Positions 36,975 to 48,790 of a stretch of DNA of 64,000 bases are shown piece after piece. Positions within the stretch are counted from its first letter, which is position 1, and each line of letters starts with the position of its first letter. Source of the DNA: Baylisascaris procyonis (Eukaryota > Nematoda > Chromadorea > Rhabditida > Ascarididae); the NCBI GenBank assembly GCA_037389465.1, contig JAZARR010000250.1:3395001-3459000 (forward strand), in the 5' to 3' direction. Below the pieces are notes generated by a model, which had not been told where the DNA came from, searched no databases, and worked only from the letters and a program-made list of their open reading frames with translations. Position numbers and translations under genes: made by a program.

Positions 36975-37180
36975 GACAATTTTAGAAATTTTTACGTTGT
37001 TTCCACATTATAATCTCCGAACCTATTTGGAAATAAATTTCTTGCAGTAAATTTTTCAAAGAATCAGTGATAATTCACTTCTTTCTCTTCTTCTATCATA
37101 ATGACTGACATATGCATCGTTGCATTTGATTTTCCGCATGCTTAACGCTCTATTCCTCTTAGAGAGCAATTCCATAGATG

Positions 37181-37186
37181 TTTCAG
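37181..37186 (+). promoter_or_regulatory. TTTCAG acceptor one base before the ATG, likely SL trans-splice site
   Basis: A consensus nematode acceptor, TTTCAG, followed by A and then the ATG at 37188. No upstream exon is visible, so spliced-leader addition is the simplest reading. It also fixes the start codon and thereby the signal peptide of the second hydroxylase. Confidence 0.6.
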
Positions 37187-37187
37187 A

Positions 37188-40100
37188 ATGCGAATATTAC
37201 TGATATCATTATGTATGCAATTTTCAATAGCCGATATCTTTACATCGATTGCACATATGGAATCATTGTTGGATGCTGAAAAAGATATACCAAAAATCAT
37301 CGACGCATATATTGCTGAAGAGACGAACCGTCTCAAAAATCTTAAGAAGTAAGTGAAAATGCTGGTCTTCTACTAGGGGCTTTTTAGCCTTTGATTACTG
37401 ACTTTATAGAACTGCTACTCTCAGTTCTATAAAGAAAGTTGGTGGTAATTTTCTCATGTCTGAAAAAATTTTCATAGTTTATACCAAATATTGCCTTTTC
37501 TCTGGGAAATGAAAATTCTTTGTGGAGAACTTTTCACGTTTTTTTAGCAAAGTCTGTAGTGGAAAATTTGTGAAAATTTGCAATTTCACGTAATGTAAAT
37601 ATCATAAAATGAGCAATGCTTAAAGTGGTTTGTGAAAATTTTTTTCAGATTTTCAGAAAAATATCAAAATCGTAACGAGAAGATAATTGCTGAAGGGGCG
37701 AAGAGGGTGACAAATCCAATAAGCGCATTTGTACTCATAAAAGAGTTGATAACGAATTGGAGGGAAGTCGAAGAGCTAATGAAGGAAAATGCGGCTGACG
37801 GTTATATTCAGAATATAACATACAAGTGGCGACAAAAACAAATTCGCTATCCAACTGAGGTAAAGTGTCAATCGATAATAAAAAAGAGAATTATGGTGAA
37901 GCATAAATTATTTAAAGCATTCTTGTGTACCACTAACTAATGCAACGATGAGACGAGCTCAGTTATGAATTCCATTTCCATTGTAATTGGTAATGAGAAT
38001 GAAAAAAAGAAGAGCCAAATTAAACTGCATTTACAATTTTTCCGGATAAAAATACCAGCCTACTGGGTTTATGGTTAAACAATTTCATATGGTAATGAAA
38101 ATGGTATCTTTAAACATTAAAGATGTTTTCTCAAAGCTCAATTTGAATATGTGCATAATTATGAGAGAGGTTTGTTTTTATAGGAGGATCTTGCTGGCGT
38201 TGCGATTGGTCTTTTACGTTTACAGGATACTTATAGACTCGATACAAGTGATATCGCCAATGGCAACATCTTGCACGCGAAAAAGACTGAATCGTTGACG
38301 GGTATAGTTTGAAGTATTTTAGAATAACCCTTCTTATAATTTGCAATGTATCTTTAAAAATGAATTTCTCTTAGCTGGTGAACACTTTCACGCAAGTATG
38401 TTTTCTCTGTAGAGGGAATTTTATTGGTATTAATGCTTAATGGCGCCAAAATTCTCTATTGCATTAACAAAATGGTGCAGTTGCATCAGTGAAATTGTTG
38501 AAATGAAATACTAGAGGAGTAAAATATTGCAACGACTTACAAAAAATGCAATCACTCACAAAAAAACTGTTAAAGTGCAACATATTTGCAGCAAACGATT
38601 GCTTCGAAATTGGTCGTCATGCATATACAACAGAGGACTATTATCATACGATACTATGGATGGAAGAGGCAAAAAATCGCTTAATGAAAGAGAAGCCACC
38701 AAGCGTTGCATTAGAAGAAGTCTTGGAATATCTGGCGTTTGCCCTTTATAAGCAAGGCAATCTTAAACGAGCTCTTCAAGTCACCGAACAACTATACAAA
38801 TTGAGTATGTTCACTTCCGAGCATTCAGCATTAGATCACCTTTTCTATTTAGTAACATTTGCTAGAAATGAACACCAATTAATTCCTTTAATTAAGTCGA
38901 AGCAATATATCTATTTCTATAATCGAAAGGTTTTTATAAAAAAGAATAATAATAATAAAAATAAGAAATGTCGAGTTCGCTATGCTCAATAATTTTGAGC
39001 ACATTTTTCACCATATTTGACAATAATAAAGACGATGCACTATTTGAAGCAGTTGCAAAACACTAAGAAGGCTCAATGAATTGGTAATAGTGATCGTTGG
39101 GTACATTTCATACAAATGAACGCCAACTTTTCATAATTGCTCTAATTTTTTTTTTTTTGCTTACCTTGCATGAATGACGATGTATTTAGATCCCTATCAT
39201 CCACACGCTAGAGGCAATGTCAAGTGGTATGAGGATCTTTTAGTGGAGGAGGGTGTGAAGCCAAGCGATCATCGCAAGAACATTCCTCCATTGGAGAATC
39301 GAAGACCTGACGATGGTCTCGATGATTCGGAGAGAACAATCTACGAAGCACTTTGCAGAAATGAAGTTCCAGTGGTAGGTTGTTCACTGTAATCTATATA
39401 ATCAGCAAAAATCATTGCCTGACTAGTATCACAGTATCGCCGTTTTTATGATATAAAATTTTTTAGTGTTGTTTTGCCACAATTTTTGTCTCAGAAATTT
39501 CGGCAATAAACTTCCTCAATACGCAGAAAAGGTTTTCTTATCAATAATTTCTCAAAAACGTCGTTCCATATGTATGCGGATCCTCGTTCCATTTGAGGCT
39601 TTAATCGTGTGGATATTCAATTTTCTTGTCCGGTTTTTAGGTGCAATAAATTATATGCGAAAAGTATGAAATGGCGAGGGAGTGTGTATCATTTTGGTGA
39701 CAAGTTACGCATATCACTGACAAATTACTATGATATTTCAAAAGAATATTAGTACTGCAAAACTTGTACCTATGCAAACGAGATCGTTTATTTCCCACTG
39801 GATAAATTTACGCATAGGACAGAAGATCCAAGGGGAGAAAAAATTTAGTGGATGGGATTTATCTCGCCTCTAATGTATGATAAATATGAAATTGAAAACG
39901 AATAATGCAATTGTTGTTTGCAAATTATCGGAGGCTGGCTGAAGTGCGTAGATTCTCACCATTTAGGTTAATGTTGATCCGTTGACGTATTTTCATGAAA
40001 AGCGTTCGGTGAAGTTCAATTATGACTTTAAAGATTTGTAATTTTAAGCTTCAACCGAAATTTTAACTTCCAGCCTTTTTTCTTGGAGAGCGAGTTCGAT

Positions 40101-43100
40101 GGTCAACACATCTCGTTTACGGTTCTCTAAAACAAGACGATAAATGTTTAATAGCTTGGTGGTAAAGTTGAGTAAAGTGTCATGAGCAAATTCTTGATCG
40201 GAATAGCTAATTTGAATATTTTACAGAGTATAAAGACAATTTCGCAGCTATATTGCTATTACAAGATGGATCGTCCGTTTCTTCGATTAGCACCGTTTAA
40301 AGTCGAAATCTTAAGATTCAATCCATTGGCTGTACTTTTTGTTGATGTTATCTCAGATGAAGAGACCGAAATGATTCAAGAAATAGCAACGCCGAGGGTA
40401 AGCATCTTCAATCTATACATTGCTTATATATAAGTTGGCAAATGAAACTTATCAATAACGAACAATAATGGAGCATTCTATAGGATCTGATGCAATATAA
40501 GCTTTTACACAACGCTCACTCAACCAATCAGATCAGTTTCACAAACTGCCAACAAAAAAAAAAATTCAATACGTCGAAATATTTCTCTCACATTAAATTG
40601 ATCCAACAACTCATATATATATTCTGCAAATGAGCGCTTCTTTATGGCATGTTCGGTGTAAATTGTTTGTAGCATTGTGAAATAGAAATTCGACTATTGT
40701 GGAGTAAATGAAAATTTTTGAAAAAAAAAAATTTACACTTGCAACGTCTATAATTAATTCAAACACTGAGAAAATAAAATGGAGTACCGTTTACGACGGT
40801 TCACATTACGCGCAGGGAATTAAGAAACTCGTAGCTTCATTTGCTGATCACTTGAAACTACATATCAAGCGAAAAGAAGCACTCATACATTCGAATAGGA
40901 TAAAGCGTCGTGGTAATGTTTTATTGCAAAAACGAATTTTCAAAAGCGCTTAGCAAGCAAATCAACCGAATTCATGAATTTCGACAATTGACCGTGTTTT
41001 TATGTTAACGGCTACGATTAATAGTTTTAATCGTAGAGGATATACTTCTATTTTCTTTCCCTTTTTTTTTGAGAATTATGAACCCCTTATAAACACATTT
41101 TTTTAAAATATTGCTTTTGATAAGCGGTTCTTTAATACCAGAGCGGTGATCTTTAGAAAATACCAAACGAATTCTTTGTGATTGTGCTCATCGTTGCTGC
41201 GGCTAACACATGGATATTGACGATTACATTAACTCATAAATTTGATCTAGTTGGTTGTTGTGCATATAGTAAATTGTTCAATTCTTACTTGATATACATT
41301 CTTTATGGTCATTAGTGAATATTTATATGTATATGATATGTTCTATAGAGCTTGTTGTCTGCGGTTTATTTTGGTGTATGAGAAGTGAATTCCATATGAT
41401 TTGCACTTAAATCTTGGAATATAATGTTAACAATTTTGATAATTCATAAATTTGCACTTAAATCTATAATGATAATTCATAAAGTCGCTCTGCGTGTCTG
41501 CAAATTTGTTTTGCAAAACGCCCCTTAATTATTGAAGAATTTATTGTTGAAAATTATCGATTCTTAGAAAACTGGAAGGTATTACTTCGCCAACTTATGA
41601 TGCATTTAAATATTAAAAATTATTTTTCAAGATCAATTATTTTGTTTCCGTTGTATTCGAGTTACGTCGTAATAAATAATCTCATTGAAAGAATTTCAGC
41701 TTAAGCGAGCAACCGTACAAAATTCGAAAACCGGAAAACTCGAGACTGCCACCTATCGCATCAGCAAAAGGTGATGGTGTATTTCTGAATTAAAAGATTG
41801 CTTCTAAAACTGAATTTTTTATGAATTTTAGAAACTGAGCTGAAGTAAGGCTGGTTATTGGCAAGAAATATCATCTGAGGGGGCAACAGAAACCTCTTTT
41901 CACTTGCAGAGAAGCACATCGTCATTTTAGGTCAATTACTCCGGCCTTTTCAGGCTTTTTACTTCTACATCAATGAACACCTAAAGTGAGACAAAACTGA
42001 GCAACGCAAAATCGATTAACCCAAGTTTTTCAACAATTTCAGCTTTAAGAAGAGTAATAAATTTATTTTTAGTGCATGGTTGAAAGGTGGCGATCATGAG
42101 TTAGTTGATCGTATCAATCGACGAATTGAACTAATGACTAATCTTATTCAAGAGACTTCAGAAGAACTTCAGGTAATATTCATCTCCCTTCTTTTCCCTA
42201 TTTTCCATAAAACTTTCATTGTCATTGGTGAAAAAAGAATTTTAGAAAATATTATCATATTCTTCATCATATATTAATTCCTACACAAAGATTTCAACTT
42301 TATAACATTCAACTTATACTATATATTTGCTTTGTCGAATATTCTTCACCTCGTATGTGACAGATGACTTCTATATGAGTTGCACGAACATTTTGATATA
42401 TATGCACTTTATCATTGCTGCAATAATTTTGCATTATTTGCAGCAACACTGAAAATTGAAAATTTGAGACATTAAAGGTAATGAAATTCATAAATAGAAA
42501 TTATGTTCATTAAATTTCTAATGACAATTAGTAGTTAAACAATATGTCTATTATTAATTGGTTACGATCGTTCGAAGCATCAGGTATAATCCCCATTTAC
42601 ATCTAAATATGTTTCCTGAAATTAATGCGTACATAGTTGACAATAATATACCTAGTTCATATAAAAGAGTATTGCAGATTTTAGACGGCAATCTTATGGA
42701 GAAAATGCGTTATTATGGAATAAAAATTATTTGAGGGAAATTGCAAAAATCAAAGTCGATTTCCAGTGAATCATAGAAAATAAAATGCTTAATTGACGTC
42801 GATATGTTGATATGAAAAAAAAAAAAACTCCAGAAACTGACCCATTTAAGTTTCTTGAAATAAAGTTTAAGATATTTCATTGTTAAAGAAGGAAAGTTTA
42901 ATTCAGCGTTATATAAGACAAAAGAAATATTGTTCACTTATAGATAGCTAATTATGGCGTCGGTGGGCATTACGATCCACATTTCGATTTTGCACGTGTA
43001 AGTTGCAAAAAAAAATGTTTTCTTTTTTTTTGCTTTTCTTCAGAGGAATTATTTCTTCATGTGCAGGATAGGGAATTTAAAATGGCATAATTAAAGAGTT

Positions 43101-45630
43101 CATACAGATACTGCAATAGTTGTTGCTATGCTTTTTTTGCGACTAATGTTTTAAGATATTGTTTTACAATTTTAATTCAGATAGTATCAGTTTATAAATT
43201 TATTACTAAAGTCGAAAATCTCGATTTCCTTGATATTCATTCGAGCACAATTCATATACAATGAACTCTTTTGGGTTAATCATTCGCCATAGTGAAGTAA
43301 AGATAACAATATCTTCGGAGTTCATTGATATCATAATGTGTTCTCCACTTTGGCATATTTAACTCAAGCATCTCTCAATACTACCATAAACAAAACATCT
43401 TTTTTTATATAAAATATGCTATTCATTACCATAAAATAATCGCACCATGATTATTCCTATCAATCGCGTCCAGATAATCCCTATTTTTTTCTCATCCATT
43501 CGTTATACTCCTAAGCGATCTGGATGATCGCTTAGGAGTGTAACGAATGGACGAAAAACCTTCAAGTATAACTTCATTTTAGCAAGAAAACCCTCTCATT
43601 GGTATTAGCTGAATTCGTTAGCATTGCATACACATCAATCATTCCGCATCATCGGAACTCTATTCAAGTAGAAATTTTCAGAACTTTCTTCTCTCATTTA
43701 TATCATCAATGCTTTTTTGATTGTCAGTTTTTTCGATTTTTTTCAATTTTTGGTCTCTGTAAGTCGATTGCAATTTGCAGTAAGAATAATAATAATAAGA
43801 TAAAATCTTCTTTTTAGAAATTACACAATATTTCTGTGGGCACTATAAATCACATTTCATTGAACAGTATGCTTTTACAAACGCAACGAAATTGTTCGTG
43901 TGAGTACAGTTCAGGTGAGGAGTTGCAGTGACTTGTAATACTGCTATGCAATATTGAGTTGCAAGGTGATACTCTTAACTGGCGTGCTTTTCGGTAAAGA
44001 CATATAGTACTGCAAAAAAAATAAGTAAATGTGCCTTAAGGGGACAATAATATCGAGTATAGCTCGGTGTGCCTACGTGCTTGAGAAAGCTTCTCATTTA
44101 TACGCATGAAACGATGATGATCCACAAGAGTGCATTGTAAAATTGTGTACTGTAAACACAGTGTAGCGATCAAAACGCGATCTACAGTTAACTTGTTAAG
44201 AATTGGATGATGAAGGATTTAAAGATGGAAATAAGTGCTTAAAAATTTTCTAATGATTCATCAGCAATTTTTACTTTCAGAAAGAAGAACCAAAAGCATT
44301 CGAATCGCTTGGAACAGGCAATAGACTCGCAACTGTTCTCTTTTATGTAAGATTACTTATATGCTCCTTTTTCTATTTTTGACTTTTTTCTGAACCGAAT
44401 CGCACAACTTTTAAGGGAACAACCTTAAAGAACATAGTTTAAAGAGTCTTAAAACATTTCATTTGTATATATATGTTGGCTGAAAGGCTTATCGAGGAAA
44501 TTTAATGATCACTGCAACTATACATCAAATTTTCAGCTAACACAACCTGAAATTGGTGGTGGTACCGTATTCACTGAGTTGCGAACCGCAGTAATGCCTT
44601 CGAAGGTGATGATCATTCAATTTTGTTTCATTTCCGTTATTTCACAATACGAAGAGTGTAATTTTTGCAACAGTGGGCCATTCAAAATAATTGGATTGCC
44701 CAACATCGTTATGAATAATTTGATGGAAGGGTCCATGGATTTCGTTTACAGTTGAAAGATCTGTCATTCTGTAAGTTTAGTAATAATCTTCATAAAACAA
44801 TACTAAGTTCAGTGAGCAACAGAAAGCTTTAACATCCCAAATTTAACATCCCAACTTGAGCATCCCAACTTTAGCATCCCAACTTTAAGGCGATCGTTTT
44901 TCGAGGTAATTCTCGAACGTTTGAGAATATACCACTTCAAGTGGCCGGCTGTAAACCGATCAAGTGCTCATATAAAGTTATAAATGAACTGATAAATGGC
45001 GATAATTTAGGTGAAGTTGAGTAAATAGTAGAAAACTCAAAAAATTGGAAGGATCAGCAAAAAAGACACTTAATTAAATTTTTACGAACTTTCGCTCACT
45101 TTACCCTGCAATTATGTGTGTGCTTCCACTCTAATACTTATTGTTGAGTGATGTATAGAAGTAATAAAGAAGTAATGAAATTTTTTTAAAGTTTAAAAGT
45201 TGGATAAAAGTTGAATTTTTAGAAACCATAAAAATAGTGCTATTCTCTTTGCATTTCTACCAACTTTGGTGGCTTTCTTCAGTAATTGCTCGCTGTAGCA
45301 CTTCCAATTACATTCGTCATCTTATAGATCAGGTCACTCAATTAATGATTTCATTTCCAGAATGATGCACTATTTTGGTACAATCTTTATCGATCGGGTG
45401 AAGGTGATCTAAGAACTCGTCATGCAGCATGTCCTGTTTTGGTTGGTGTCAAATGGGTGGCCAACAAATGGATCCACGAAAGGGGACAAGAATTTCTGCG
45501 GCCATGCGGTCTGAAACCATCTACACAAGAACGCTACGTTGGTGATTTGGGTGGTCCTGAGCCAAGAGATAACCCTAATATTAGTCCATTAAAAAAAAAA
45601 AAACGAAAACAAAGCAGTAAGGTGAAATAA
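37188..45630 (+). CDS. Collagen prolyl 4-hydroxylase alpha subunit, second tandem copy
   Basis: Paralogue of the upstream gene. Exons: 37188-37348, 37649-37859, 38184-38301, 38592-38804, 39190-39374, 40227-40397, 41700-41770, 42073-42172, 42944-42997, 44281-44346, 44537-44605, 45361-45630. Phases agree throughout, giving 562 residues. Nine of twelve exons have exactly the same length as in the first copy (2 and 4-11). Residues 1-15 form a signal peptide (MRILLISLCMQFSIA). N-glycosylation NIT is at residue 109. Iron ligands H423, D425 and H494, lysine K504 and the four conserved cysteines are all present, and the catalytic motif is the usual HFDFAR. By eye, 55 of 69 aligned residues of the last exon and 32 of 70 of exon 2 match the first copy, so the catalytic end is better conserved. 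Odd: the C-terminus carries an extra basic tail, KKKKRKQSSKVK, read through a run of 13 A. Intact and presumably active. Confidence 0.97.
43495..43551 (+). repeat. Near-perfect hairpin in intron 9 of the second hydroxylase gene
   Basis: Two 26-base arms (43495-43520 and 43526-43551) are inverted copies with one difference, which would form a G-U pair in RNA, around a 5-base loop TGGAT. The left arm begins TCCATTCGTTATACTCC. Pairing continues outward imperfectly between T-rich and A-rich flanks after a small bulge. It could be a small-RNA precursor folded from the intron or the fused ends of a tiny inverted-repeat element. The sequence alone does not decide. Confidence 0.85.
44831..44886 (+). 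repeat. Four tandem copies of a 14-bp unit
   Basis: Units of the form A[AG]CATCCCAACTTT repeat four times with small changes (AACATCCCAAATTT, AACATCCCAACTTG, AGCATCCCAACTTT twice). They lie in intron 11 of the second hydroxylase gene. A minisatellite with no known role. Confidence 0.9.
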
Positions 45631-47499
45631 TGGCATTTGATTTTACAGAAGTAAATGCTATGAATGTTTTTTGTTGCATAATCATATTTGAGAATGTTTT
45701 ATTTATTTCCACAATTTCTTTTTCCTCGCTAATAGATTTAGGCTTTTTTTTGGCAATTTTCGCATTTTCGCTATAGAAAGTTGACTACCACTTTCGGCGC
45801 TAATAATTTTTCTGGAATTTTTATTATAAAATGTGTTTTTCAAAAAAAAAAAAAATTTTCAGAACTTCTTTCTACGAAAAATTTTCTAAACTTATTCAAG
45901 ATGTTTCTATCTTTATATCTACAAAGATTAGTAGCACTTCTTTGAAATTCTCATGCAGACCTCGAAAAGAATTGTTGAAAAAAATGTGCTTTTACAAATT
46001 CGGAAAACATTTTATATATGTTGTTATAGCCCACTTTCTTTTATTATCTCTGAAAAAACTCATTAACTCGACCGATCATGACACCTATCGTTTATCTCAG
46101 TTATTTTTAAACAGCTACACTCTTTTGCAGGACTCATTTTTTATCGCCAATATGTGTAATTGACTCGCCAAAAGAATAGAATGGTATAGAATAAAATATA
46201 TTACATAATTTAGTTTCGTTGAGTTTTTGTTTAATTGTTACCTATTAAGCCGGAAATGACGAATACTCTTATTTTCTTGCTAGTAACCTCTAATCAAACT
46301 AATATTCTTCACTCTACCTTACAGTCACTTGTGCTTGTTATGTCAATACGTGACTTATATATAGGTTACCTTTACTCACCTTCTTGTAATAGTGCAGCGG
46401 TTATTTTTATTGTTTACCTTAATTGCATTTTCAATTTATTTTTACTGTTACCTCCGTTGTTACTTCTGCTTTGAGTGATAACTGGATTTTTTTCACTCTT
46501 ACTGATTATAGAAGTAACGGCGAAAAAATCCTCACCTGATATTGCGCAATATTTTCATTGGTTTTTGACGTGATTTGATTCATTTTTTATGGGAAAAAGT
46601 AATCGTACCTACCTCACTGTGTAAATATTTTCAATAAAATGATCAATTATTTCTCAACAACTCTTCTCAATGCATCATTTTTCTCGAAATTTTAAAATAA
46701 TGAAAAAATAATACCACTGAATTGTTAATTTAAATCGAACAATTGAACAAAAAGTAATTCGACTGTCCTCTCTTTCTTCTCTCCTTGAGGTTTATTAACG
46801 TTTGTAAATGGCTGAAACTAAATTCAAGAAAAATTCTATGAGATACATTTAACGGTGAAATAAACTTGGCATTTTTATTTGATGGTTTTCGATGATTTAG
46901 TTAGCACTTATACTCCAAGAATGTTATCGAGACTGAATCATTCATTCCGTATTTGTAATTTCAAATTCTTTTCGTTCCACATCCTAATTTTGAATCCATA
47001 TTCAACAAATATAATCTATTTTTTTTTTCAGTTTATATAAAAGTAATGCAACTAAGAAAAAGCAATAAAAATTTATAAGCATCTGCGAGATCGAAATTTG
47101 AAAAAAAGCATTTCTTAAGAAAGCCATAAAAACTCATTTGCGATGAGTTAATGACGAGCACATTGAGATAATGAGATATATTTCCTTACTGATGGTAACG
47201 GCTATACAACAGAATGCGATTATCTTATCTCATAATGCCACTCTCATTTATTTATCAATTGCAGTGTTCACTTTCATCGACGATAAAAGCTTCGAATCGA
47301 AGCTGCAATCGGTAGAGTTGCATTGTTCACTTGAAATATTTTTCTAATAGTCGTTTTGAGGAAGGTTTTCTCTAATAATGGTTAACGATATTATGCCGCA
47401 TGGTTGATAATCCTTACAATCGGGGCTCAAGCCTCAACCCATATGTATCCCATCAAACCTTATCGTGTCCAAGAATTGTTGCGAATTTTTTGAAAAATA
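45631..47499. other. Intergenic, 3' flank of the second hydroxylase gene
   Basis: AT-rich, with no exon chain found. It includes the likely 3' UTR and poly(A) signal of the preceding gene (46190-46195). Hydrophobic open frames at 45831-46163 and 46235-46474 reflect T-rich composition and have no splice context. Confidence 0.4.
46190..46195 (+). terminator. Candidate poly(A) signal of the second hydroxylase gene
   Basis: AATAAA in the context TAGAATAAAATAT, about 560 bases after the stop codon. Another match lies near 46632. Which one is used cannot be told from sequence. Confidence 0.3.
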
Positions 47500-48790
47500 C
47501 AGGCTGCAATCTTGCTGCAACTACTCTCCGAATTCACCTAATTACACTCAACCGGAAAGCAAAAACTAATGTCGCACTCGTTGCATGGAGCGCAAGCAGC
47601 AATTGTAGAGCTTTCCGCGTAGGCAATCAAATCTCGGAACAAAGGAAGAGAACAGGGCCGTCATTCAAATCATCGAATGGTTAGTGGAAGTTCATTATTC
47701 ACAGAAAAAAAAACTTCTGCCCTCATGGATCGCAGAATGTCAGAAACAAAACCTCCAACGTGGAGATCTTTCTTGGAATCGTCAGTTTCTTTCTTGATTC
47801 CACCAATCGCCTATGTTCTCTTGTCGGCTAATGCACTCAGAGTGGTCGAGTGTCTTCCACTTACTGCATTTCCAAAAGCTCGCTTAAGCAACCTCTCCAT
47901 GGACCCTTCTTGTGGCCCAACATCATAGTGGATCGGACAGTTAGCGATTCTCGCTCGACTCGTCTCCGCTGGAATGTTGCGACCGATCTGTTTCTGAAAA
48001 AAAAAGAAACCTGTCAAGGGTATTCCTCTCTCCCCTTCTCTTTCTATTTACGTATTCCATGTGAATAACCTTATAGACAATGTGCTACACAGGTTGAACT
48101 TATGTTCACTAAATGCAAAAAGACTAATAATTTCGACCGAAGTACTTAGTCATCATAATCAAATTCTTCATTTAGAGAAAATATTGGGGCCTTTGTTTGC
48201 CAACGGCCGCCCATGGCCAGTTCTCAGATATGGCCAAGTGCGTTACAGAAATCATGCCACCAAAATGTTAGCCATAATTTCTATTCTGGGAGGCAAGGCT
48301 CCGTAAAGAAAAAAGAAAAAAACTGCTGGCATGGAATAATATTTGTTTTAATATTACTGTAAGAAATTATGGTCAGCGAATAGAATTTTTACTCTGATTA
48401 CGGTAAGAAACCAACCAATAAACAAATGGAACTTTTTTACTTCTCCTATGGATATTTCACATTCAACACAAGTAAAAAGTGCTGCCAAATGCAATACACC
48501 GTAAGGGTCATCCCTCCTTTTCCTATACGATCACCTCTTCTTTACGGTCCCGCGCTATCACTTCTAGCAATCTATTAGCAGCCTCGTTAGACATATTCAC
48601 TTCGGCCATCACATAACGATCGATCACATCTATCAACTACTCCAAAAAAGCTGACATTTGAACAATTGCTTCACACAGGCAATACCATCCCATAGTACCA
48701 CGAACTGCGTGAGAAGCCGGCGGCATAGCAATGCTAGCTACTCCTTCAGCCATTGAGAAATATTACCAACGAATGCCGAGGTGCTGAGCA
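47500..48790 (-). pseudogene. Decayed minus-strand coding-like sequence
   Basis: Locally GC-richer DNA in which one minus-strand frame reads protein-like text broken by stops. From about 48000 down to 47500 it includes CPIHYDVGPQEGSMERLLKR, then a stop, then KKDLHVGGFVSDILRSMRAE, then further stops. A second block at about 48760-48520 reads GVASIAMPPASHAVRGTMGW, a stop, then MAEVNMSNEAANRLLEVIAR. I recognise no family. An acceptor-like TTTTTTTCAG near 48000 and a donor-like GTAAGT near 47866 could frame one exon, so a live exon is not fully excluded. The overlapping plus-strand frames are probably shadows. Confidence 0.3.

Larger units (their letters stand above)
34792..37180. other. Intergenic spacer between the two hydroxylase genes
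   Basis: 2.4 kb containing the 3' UTR of the first copy and the presumed promoter of the second. A patch at about 36565-36930 is locally GC-richer and open in several frames at once, including a 91-residue minus frame and a 110-residue plus frame. None has splice support or a recognisable domain. The rest is AT-rich with T runs (35302, 35938, 36189). Confidence 0.4.
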
